Source: DASTQL01 sp035761805
GTDB taxonomy: Bacteria; Actinomycetota; Actinomycetes; Jiangellales; Jiangellaceae
Length of the DNA stretch: 10,938 nt
Direction of reading: 5' to 3'
NCBI GenBank assembly: GCA_035761805.1
Contig: DASTQL010000150.1
Location: 1-10,938, forward strand
Each line of letters opens with the position of its first letter. Within the stretch, counting starts at the first letter, position 1. Made by a program: the position numbers and the translations under genes. Shown in pieces: positions 6,967 to 10,938 of the stretch. Under the pieces are notes generated by a model. The model ran no database searches and was not told the DNA's origin. It worked only from the letters and a program-made list of their open reading frames with translations.

Positions 6967-7662
6967 ATGACCGTCGTCCTGTCCGTCGTCTGCTCGGACG
7001 GCCTGGTGATCGGGGCCGACAAGCAGATCACCGAGAGCGACCGCGGACTCAGCTATCCCGCTCACAAGCTCCACTCGCTCGGGGAGCACGCGGCGTGGGG
7101 CGGGAGCGGAGCGCGCTCGGTGCTCAAGGACCTGGAGCAGCTCTTCTCGGAGTCGGCCGGATCCATCCTCGAGTCCGACGACGTGGGCCGCTCGCTGCAG
7201 GAGCGCGTCCTGCCGGTGCTGCGCCACCACTACGAGAACTTCATCGAGGACGTGCCCGGTGAGGAGATGGGTGGCGGGCCCTCCGCGTACGTCCTGGCGG
7301 CGGGATACAGCCAGGGGTCGCCCTTCATGGTGGAGATCAACCCCAGCGGCATGGTGAGCCGCTACGAGGACATCGGCTTCCACGCCATCGGCAGCGGTGC
7401 TCCGATGGCGCAGCAGGCCGGGGCCCTGCTGGCGCACTTCCGGATGACCCGCAGACCCGTCGAGTACGGCGTCGTCGCCGTCGTGCGGGTCCTCGATGCG
7501 CTCAGCCTGACCTCGCCCAGCGTCGGCGGGGGGATCGACGTCTGCCGGATCAGGCCGGAAGGGGGGCACACCCTGGACGACAAGGAGCTCGCGCAGGCCC
7601 GCGAGGAGGTCGCGCGGTGGATCGAGCTCGAGCAGGAGGCCATGGACCGGCTCTTGGGGTGA
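6967..7662 (+). CDS. Proteasome-family (Ntn-hydrolase) protein, stand-alone
   Basis: This 231-residue protein has a proteasome alpha/beta-like fold with no propeptide. The start MTVVLSVVCSDGLVIGADKQ matches the first strands of proteasome beta subunits. If Met1 is removed, Thr2 becomes the N-terminal nucleophile, and Asp18 and Lys34 fall exactly at the beta-subunit positions Asp17 and Lys33. A GSG at 142-144 fits the loop around canonical Ser129. The later RDxxSGG signature (Asp166/Ser169) is not kept: the corresponding stretch reads SPSVGGG, so activity may be weakened or altered. Actinobacterial PrcB has a long propeptide and lies with prcA, pup and dop, none of which is here. The propeptide-free start resembles Anbu-type homologues, but their usual neighbours (an ATP-grasp protein, a transglutaminase, an alpha-E protein) are also absent. 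A GGAGGAG site at 6954-6960 fixes the ATG. The Asp/Glu-rich C-terminal helix (about 204-230) may mediate assembly. The fold assignment is fairly firm; the protease function is inferred. Confidence 0.8.
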   Translation: MTVVLSVVCSDGLVIGADKQITESDRGLSYPAHKLHSLGEHAAWGGSGARSVLKDLEQLFSESAGSILESDDVGRSLQERVLPVLRHHYENFIEDVPGEEMGGGPSAYVLAAGYSQGSPFMVEINPSGMVSRYEDIGFHAIGSGAPMAQQAGALLAHFRMTRRPVEYGVVAVVRVLDALSLTSPSVGGGIDVCRIRPEGGHTLDDKELAQAREEVARWIELEQEAMDRLLG

Positions 7663-7803
7663 TGCCGCCCACGCCGCCCTTGCCACAACCGCCCAGGCCC
7701 CCGCCCGAACCGTCGCACGCCGGTTGCTGCCACTCCCCTGGCGCCGGCGCGGTTCGGCTCGAGCGAGGGTCGGGACGCCCCTCGGTGCTGGTCCGGGCTC
7801 GCC
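7663..7803. terminator. Convergent intergenic region with candidate terminator hairpins
   Basis: This 141-bp gap lies between two gene 3' ends. CGAGGG at 7764-7769 pairs with CCCTCG at 7779-7784 across 9 nt, ending 20 bp from the stop of the minus-strand secreted-protein gene. A longer-range pair, CCGAACCG (7705-7712) with CGGTTCGG (7750-7757), encloses 37 nt. Neither has a T-run. The position suits bidirectional termination, but stem strength is modest for such GC-rich DNA. Confidence 0.3.
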
Positions 7804-8325
7804 TCAGGAGGTCAGCCGGAGGACGCCGCGATAGTGGATGATCTTGTTGACGACGTCGTCCGTGAAGTGAAGAGCGCCGGTCCCCCCCTCGATGAGCGGG
7901 TGGTGGCACCCGCCGGACAGCTGCTGCGCGTCAGGGTCCTCGAGGGGGTTGCCCTGGAACCATGCCAGGAAGACGTACTGGGTTCGGAACGTGGCCGGTT
8001 CACCGTGCAGCGTCCCGATGAAGGTCTCCGTGCCCCGCTCGACCAGGCGGTATCTCCCGCCACCGGCTTCCGTCACCCTGGTCTCGGCCTGGTCGACGTA
8101 GTAACACCCCTCGAGGTCACCGCTGAACAGCAGAGGTGGAACACCCGCGGGGGCGTTGTCCTCAAAGTACGGCGGGTCGGTTGTGCACTGGTCGCCCCCT
8201 GCGATCGGGCCGGACCCCGAGACGTGCACGACGGGCGCGGCCGCGCTCGTCGGTGCCAGGACCCCCACGACCAGGAAGGCGGCTGCCGCGGCCGCCACCG
8301 CAGCACGCAGCCAGGTACTCACCAT
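7804..8325 (-). CDS. Secreted hypothetical protein with signal peptide
   Basis: This predicted exported protein has 173 residues. A basic start (MVSTWLR) is followed by an Ala/Val/Leu-rich hydrophobic core at residues 8-24. A TSAAA-PVV signal-peptidase site lies near residue 30. The mature part of about 143 residues contains three cysteines (47, 74, 140) and alternating polar and aromatic strands such as RYRLVERGTETFIGTLHG and TQYVFLAWFQGNPL, suggesting a beta-barrel or beta-sandwich. It lacks a lipobox, so it is probably released or wall-associated. The ATG at 8325 has a GGAGGGAG site on the minus strand (plus 8333-8340) 7 nt away. The frame stays open upstream to 8643, but that part looks non-coding and overlaps the regulator gene. 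I do not recognise the family. The divergent LuxR regulator is a candidate controller. Confidence 0.85.
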   Translation of the reverse strand: MVSTWLRAAVAAAAAAFLVVGVLAPTSAAAPVVHVSGSGPIAGGDQCTTDPPYFEDNAPAGVPPLLFSGDLEGCYYVDQAETRVTEAGGGRYRLVERGTETFIGTLHGEPATFRTQYVFLAWFQGNPLEDPDAQQLSGGCHHPLIEGGTGALHFTDDVVNKIIHYRGVLRLTS

Positions 8326-8347
8326 GTGACGACTCCCTCCGTTCCGA

Positions 8348-8363
8348 CCGGGGATGACCCCGG
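8348..8363. promoter_or_regulatory. 6-bp inverted repeat between the secreted-protein gene and the LuxR-type gene
   Basis: CCGGGG (8348-8353) pairs with CCCCGG (8358-8363) across ATGA. It lies 23 bp upstream of the secreted-protein start and well upstream of the preferred regulator start. It could be an operator for the neighbouring regulator or a leader hairpin. An alternative ATG for the regulator (8354) sits in the loop, which argues weakly against that start. A single short dyad in GC-rich DNA can be chance. Confidence 0.25.
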
Positions 8364-8485
8364 ACGATCCGAAATCTCGCCCGTTCCGTGGGCTCGTGCC
8401 ATGGGACGTTCGCCGTATCCGGGCCTCCGGCGGGCCGGCTCGGTACGCTCGGCATGAGCTGCTGACGATCTCCCCTGGTGCGACG

Positions 8486-9202
8486 ATGGGCGAAGTTCGG
8501 CTGGACGGCACGGGGCTGAGGGCCCTGCTGGACGCGGTGCCGCCGGCGCGGGAGGACCCGCCGGACGAGTCCGACGTGCTCGAACTGCTCCGTTCGGTGA
8601 CTCGGCTGGTGGAGTGCGACCTGACCTTCTGGCACTGGTTCACGCTTCGGCCCGCCTACCACACCTACGCCTACGTGGAGGACCCGTCCGCGGTCGCCTA
8701 CGTCCCGGACCCGGAGCCCTGGCTGACGCACCTGCCCGAGCACCCTGTCATGTGCGGGGAGCACGGCGCCGTGGTCAGCATCAGCGACGTGCTGACCCAG
8801 CAGCAGTTCCACCGGACCTGGTTGTTCAACGAGGTCTTCCGGGTGGACGGCCTGCGGCACGAGATCGGGGTCGCGCTCCCGTGTGGCCGGGACGAGCGCA
8901 GCGTGGTCGTCCTCTCGCGGTTGAGGAGTGACTTCTCCGAGCGTGACCACGCGGTGCTGGAGCTGCTGCGCCCGCACCTGGCGGCCACCTTGCGGGGCTG
9001 GCGTCGCCCGGCGCCGGTGCTGACGCCTAGGCAGGCCGAGGTGATGGCAATGGTGGCCGAGGGTCTCTCGGACGGCCAGATCGCCCGGCGGCTGGGTCTG
9101 TCGGAGTCCACCGTGGGCAAGCACCTCGAGCACGTCTACGCCCGGACCGGCGCGCACTCCCGGATCCAGGCCGTGCGCCTGTGGGCCCCCGCCCCCGATT
9201 GA
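8486..9202 (+). CDS. LuxR-family transcriptional regulator
   Basis: This DNA-binding regulator has about 238 residues from the ATG at 8486. The C-terminal GerE/LuxR helix-turn-helix is clear near residues 179-230: LTPRQAEVMAMVAEGLSDGQ, then IARRLGLSESTVGKHLEHVY. It carries the conserved LTPRQ...V, GLS, IA..L, S..TV..H and Y sites. The N-terminal 170 residues look like a GAF-type or other small-molecule sensing domain, rich in aromatics (FWHWF, YHTYAYVEDP), with a conserved-looking GVALPCGRDERSVVVLSR strand pair. There is no receiver Asp pocket, so it is not a two-component response regulator, and no luxI partner is visible. The frame is open further upstream with possible starts at 8354 (ATG) and 8396 (GTG). 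I prefer 8486 because the preceding residues look non-coding and the region must hold promoters for the divergent gene. It ends 8 bp before a strong hairpin. Confidence 0.88.
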   Translation: MGEVRLDGTGLRALLDAVPPAREDPPDESDVLELLRSVTRLVECDLTFWHWFTLRPAYHTYAYVEDPSAVAYVPDPEPWLTHLPEHPVMCGEHGAVVSISDVLTQQQFHRTWLFNEVFRVDGLRHEIGVALPCGRDERSVVVLSRLRSDFSERDHAVLELLRPHLAATLRGWRRPAPVLTPRQAEVMAMVAEGLSDGQIARRLGLSESTVGKHLEHVYARTGAHSRIQAVRLWAPAPD

Positions 9203-9210
9203 CCACGTTC

Positions 9211-9277
9211 ACCACCCTGCTCGGGTCATCACGAGGCGCTGGTGCCTCGTGATGGCCCGAGCAGCCTGGTGGTGGCC
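9211..9277. repeat. Long palindromic repeat, copy 1 (also candidate terminator of the LuxR-type gene)
   Basis: Arms 9217-9237 and 9244-9264 are complementary over 21 bp with a single G-T wobble and a 6-nt loop. Beyond a 3-nt bulge, ACCACC (9211-9216) pairs with GGTGGT (9268-9273). Lying 8 bp after the regulator stop, it could terminate that gene. The right arm, 9244-9277, recurs as an inverted copy at 9654-9687, matching at 32 of 34 positions. That level of conservation points to a dispersed palindromic element or recombination site rather than a simple terminator. Confidence 0.8.
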
Positions 9278-9543
9278 GCGTGGCCAGCGCTCATTGTCGA
9301 GCTCGGGTGCGGGGCTGGAAGGACCACATACCGGGCTGACGCCGAGGTGACCCCGGGTACAGGACGGGTTGACCAGCCGGGACCGACCGGTCTGCCGGAG
9401 GGCGCGGCGAGCAGCGACGTCCCTGGGCGGTTGGCGCCCCCTGGGATGCGCGCCCGCGTCGGCGGCCTTCGTGGCTCGAACCCGCCTTCCGTCCCCCCGC
9501 GGCGGGTGCAGAAGACGGTTTCGTTTCGGGCAGCCAAGGCACC

Positions 9544-9639
9544 GCTCGCCCGGCCACCCGCTCGCTGACGAGGAGGTCCATGGCGAGCCGCGCTCGGCCG
9601 GCCACGCGGCTCACCACGACCAGGTCCACGGCGCTCCTG
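9544..9639. repeat. Imperfect tandem duplication, 2 x 48 bp
   Basis: The units 9544-9591 and 9592-9639 align without gaps at about 32 of 48 positions. The best shared blocks are CCGGCCAC and AGGTCCA. Read on the minus strand in one frame, they give two 16-residue units, VDLVVVSRVAGRARLA and MDLLVSERVAGRAVPW. This may be an old duplication inside a decayed coding sequence or inside a mobile repeat. Confidence 0.45.
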
Positions 9640-9653
9640 GGGCCCCGGCCTCG

Positions 9654-9715
9654 GGCCACCACCAGGCTGCTCGAGCCTTCACGAGGCGCCAGCGCCTGGT
9701 GATGGCACCGCGAGC
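9654..9715. repeat. Palindromic repeat, copy 2 (inverted relative to copy 1)
   Basis: Its left part, 9654-9687, is the reverse complement of 9244-9277 with two mismatches. Internally, 9679-9689 pairs with 9692-9702 (11 bp, one mismatch, 2-nt loop). GCC at 9675-9677 pairs with GGC at 9704-9706, and GCTCG at 9669-9673 pairs with CGAGC at 9711-9715. It is a more degenerate hairpin than copy 1. It ends about 80 bp before the recombinase start codon. Confidence 0.7.
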
Positions 9716-9743
9716 TACACGCACTCCGACTGCAGCGGAGCGA

Positions 9744-9765
9744 GGTACACTGGCATGGTGTAACC
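9744..9765 (+). promoter_or_regulatory. Candidate promoter/operator dyad upstream of the recombinase gene
   Basis: GGTACAC (9744-9750) and GTGTAACC (9758-9765) form an interrupted dyad with one extra base in the right arm, spaced by 7 nt. The sequence TACACT (9746-9751) inside it fits an actinobacterial -10 element 43 nt before the recombinase ATG. No matching -35 is visible. A smaller perfect dyad, ATGGT-GTA-ACCAT (9755-9767), overlaps it. The arrangement would suit autoregulation of the recombinase or an attachment-site half; both are inferred. Confidence 0.35.
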
Positions 9766-9793
9766 ATCGTCGCTCGGAGGGCGGTGCAGGGCG

Positions 9794-10938
9794 ATGACCA
9801 GGGCCGTTGTGTACACCCGGATCTCCCGGGACCCGGAGGGCGAGGCGCTCGGGGTGCAGCGGCAGCGGCAGGACTGCCTGGACTGGGCCGCCCGGGAGGG
9901 CTGGGTCGTGGTGGACGTGCTGGTGGAGAACGACGTCGGCGCCTCCTCCTACTCCCGCAAACCCCGGCCGGTGTACGCGTCGCTGTTGGAGCGCGCGCAA
10001 GGCCGGGAGTTCGACGTCATCCTGGCCTATTCGAACAGCCGGCTCACCCGCCGGCCGTTGGAGCTGGAGGAGCTGATCCGGCTGCACGAGTCCACCGGGG
10101 TGCGGCTGGCCACGGTGGTGTCCGGGGATGATGACCTGAGCACCGCGGACGGGCGGATGGTGGCCAGGATCAAGGCCTCCGTGGACGCCGCCGAGGCCGA
10201 ACGGGTCTCCGAACGCACAAGGAGGGCGAAGCTGCAGCGGGCGAGGCAGGGCCGGCCGATGACCGGCGGCGGCCGCCCGTTCGGCTACGCCAACGACCGG
10301 CTCACCATCATCGACGACGAGGCGGCCGCGATCCGCGACGCCGCCAGAAGAGTGCTGGGCGGGGAGTCGCTGGTGTCCATCGTGGCGGACTGGAACCGGG
10401 CCGGTAGTCCGGCGACGGTGCACGGCGGGTTGTGGACCCAGCGCACCCTGCGCGGCATCCTGCGCTCGCCGCGGATCGCCGGGCTGTCCGAGCACAAGGG
10501 CAAGGTGGTCGGTGCGGCGGTGTGGCCGGCCATCATCGACCGGGACTCCTGGGAACGCATCCGCGTCGAGATCAGTGCGCCCGGGCATGGCAAGCACGAG
10601 CACCGGCTGCTCTCGGGCCTGTTGCGCTGCGCCTGCGGGTCGAAGATGTCCCCCACCGGGCGGGCCGGGCTGTACCGGTGCGCCCCCGTGCCGGGCACCG
10701 GCGGCTGCGGCCGGGTGGCCCGCAAGTACGGCCCACTCGAGCAGTGGGTCATCGCCCAGTGGGCCGATCACATGACCGAGCTGACCGGGTCGGAGTACTG
10801 GACCCGCGAGGAGGACCTCACCGCACCGGACGACGCTGCGGTGGAGGCCGAGGAGGAGGTGACCCGGCGGATCGCCACCCTGCGGGACCGGTGGGCCGCC
10901 GGGACGATCGGGGACGAGGACTTCTTCCCGCTGATCGA
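9794..10938 (+). CDS. Large serine recombinase (site-specific integrase), truncated by the window edge
   Basis: The first 381 residues are visible and the frame runs off the right edge. The catalytic domain starts with AVVYTRISRD, placing the nucleophile at Ser11. It continues with the LAYSNSRLTRRPLELEEL block (78-95), which carries the conserved arginines. A long helix near 122-150 follows. The recombinase DNA-binding domain covers about 155-260 (GGGRPFGYANDRLTI to the LRGILRSPRIAGLSEHKG region). A zinc ribbon is formed by Cys279, Cys281, Cys296 and Cys305. A charged helical region then begins (345-370), as in the coiled-coil insertion of large serine integrases. Such enzymes join attP and attB sites of phages and integrative elements, and some act as transposases or invertases. 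The ATG at 9794 is the only possible start, because an in-frame TAA lies at 9761. The upstream AGGG site is modest. The element it serves probably extends to the right. Confidence 0.95.
   Translation, partial: MTRAVVYTRISRDPEGEALGVQRQRQDCLDWAAREGWVVVDVLVENDVGASSYSRKPRPVYASLLERAQGREFDVILAYSNSRLTRRPLELEELIRLHESTGVRLATVVSGDDDLSTADGRMVARIKASVDAAEAERVSERTRRAKLQRARQGRPMTGGGRPFGYANDRLTIIDDEAAAIRDAARRVLGGESLVSIVADWNRAGSPATVHGGLWTQRTLRGILRSPRIAGLSEHKGKVVGAAVWPAIIDRDSWERIRVEISAPGHGKHEHRLLSGLLRCACGSKMSPTGRAGLYRCAPVPGTGGCGRVARKYGPLEQWVIAQWADHMTELTGSEYWTREEDLTAPDDAAVEAEEEVTRRIATLRDRWAAGTIGDEDFFPLI

Larger units (their letters stand above)
9203..9793. other. 591-bp gap with paired hairpin repeats and no convincing gene
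   Basis: No open frame here shows convincing protein character. The stretch holds a long hairpin at 9211-9273, a related inverted copy at 9654-9715, an imperfect 48-bp tandem duplication at 9544-9639 and a promoter-like dyad at 9744-9765. A 40-codon frame at 9580-9702 has AGGAGG only 3 nt before its ATG and is Arg/Thr-rich; I do not call it a gene. Its end (ATTRLLEPSRGASAW) resembles the end of a minus-strand frame stopping at 9229 (ATTRLLGPSRGTSAS), because both run through the same repeat. A minus-strand frame across 9544-9639 is GC3-rich and could be a decayed gene. A serine-recombinase attachment junction could also lie here but cannot be pinpointed from one sequence. Confidence 0.55.

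Noticed and set aside
6721..7686. Minus-strand open frame opposite the hydrolase and proteasome-like genes
   Set aside because: The plus-strand frames carry recognisable folds, a ribosome binding site and GC3 bias. The minus frame has none of these.
9455..9500. T-loop-like GGTTCGAGCC on the minus strand, possible tRNA fragment at an integration site
   Set aside because: The bases flanking the loop do not form a T-stem, and no acceptor, anticodon or D arm can be assembled around it.
9229..9537. Minus-strand 102-codon frame in the repeat region
   Set aside because: Its composition is Arg/Pro/Gly/Thr-rich, it has no good ribosome binding site, and it ends inside the hairpin repeat, so its apparent C-terminal similarity to the 9580-9702 frame comes from the repeat.

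Overview
The window is very GC-rich, with G or C at nearly every third codon position. It carries an actinobacterial gene complement: a fused SecDF, an actinobacterial-type peptide deformylase, a geranylgeranyl-reductase-family flavoenzyme, a proteasome-family protein and many GTG starts. A soil actinomycete is the best guess. A member of the Geodermatophilaceae is possible, but that is inference and was not tested.

Layout. Positions 1-252 hold no gene I can defend; they contain two short GC hairpins downstream of secDF. Three minus-strand genes follow: secDF (253-2580), a 104-residue hypothetical protein (2656-2970) and a 137-residue hypothetical protein (2994-3407). The last is divergent, across 29 bp, from a plus-strand pair: peptide deformylase (3437-3979) and a YihY/BrkB-family membrane protein (3976-4896), which overlap in GTGA. 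The membrane protein converges, with an 8-bp overlap, on a minus-strand FAD-dependent geranylgeranyl-reductase-family protein (4889-6262). That gene's 5' end overlaps the start of a plus-strand pair, an alpha/beta hydrolase (6245-6934) and a stand-alone proteasome-fold Ntn hydrolase (6967-7662). Next come a minus-strand secreted protein (7804-8325) and a divergent LuxR-type regulator (about 8486-9202).

From 9203 to 9793 there is no convincing gene. This stretch holds two related long hairpin repeats in inverted orientation (about 9211-9277 and 9654-9715), an imperfect 48-bp tandem duplication and a promoter-like dyad. It leads into a large serine recombinase (9794 to beyond the right edge), which probably marks an integrated element or a locus-specific recombination system.

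Most of the window looks like ordinary chromosomal genes for protein export, N-terminal processing, isoprenoid reduction and regulation. The parts least explained by known systems are the proteasome-like protein with its hydrolase partner, and the paired hairpins beside the serine recombinase. I did not find a CRISPR array, rRNA gene, tRNA gene or a clearly new multi-gene defence system.
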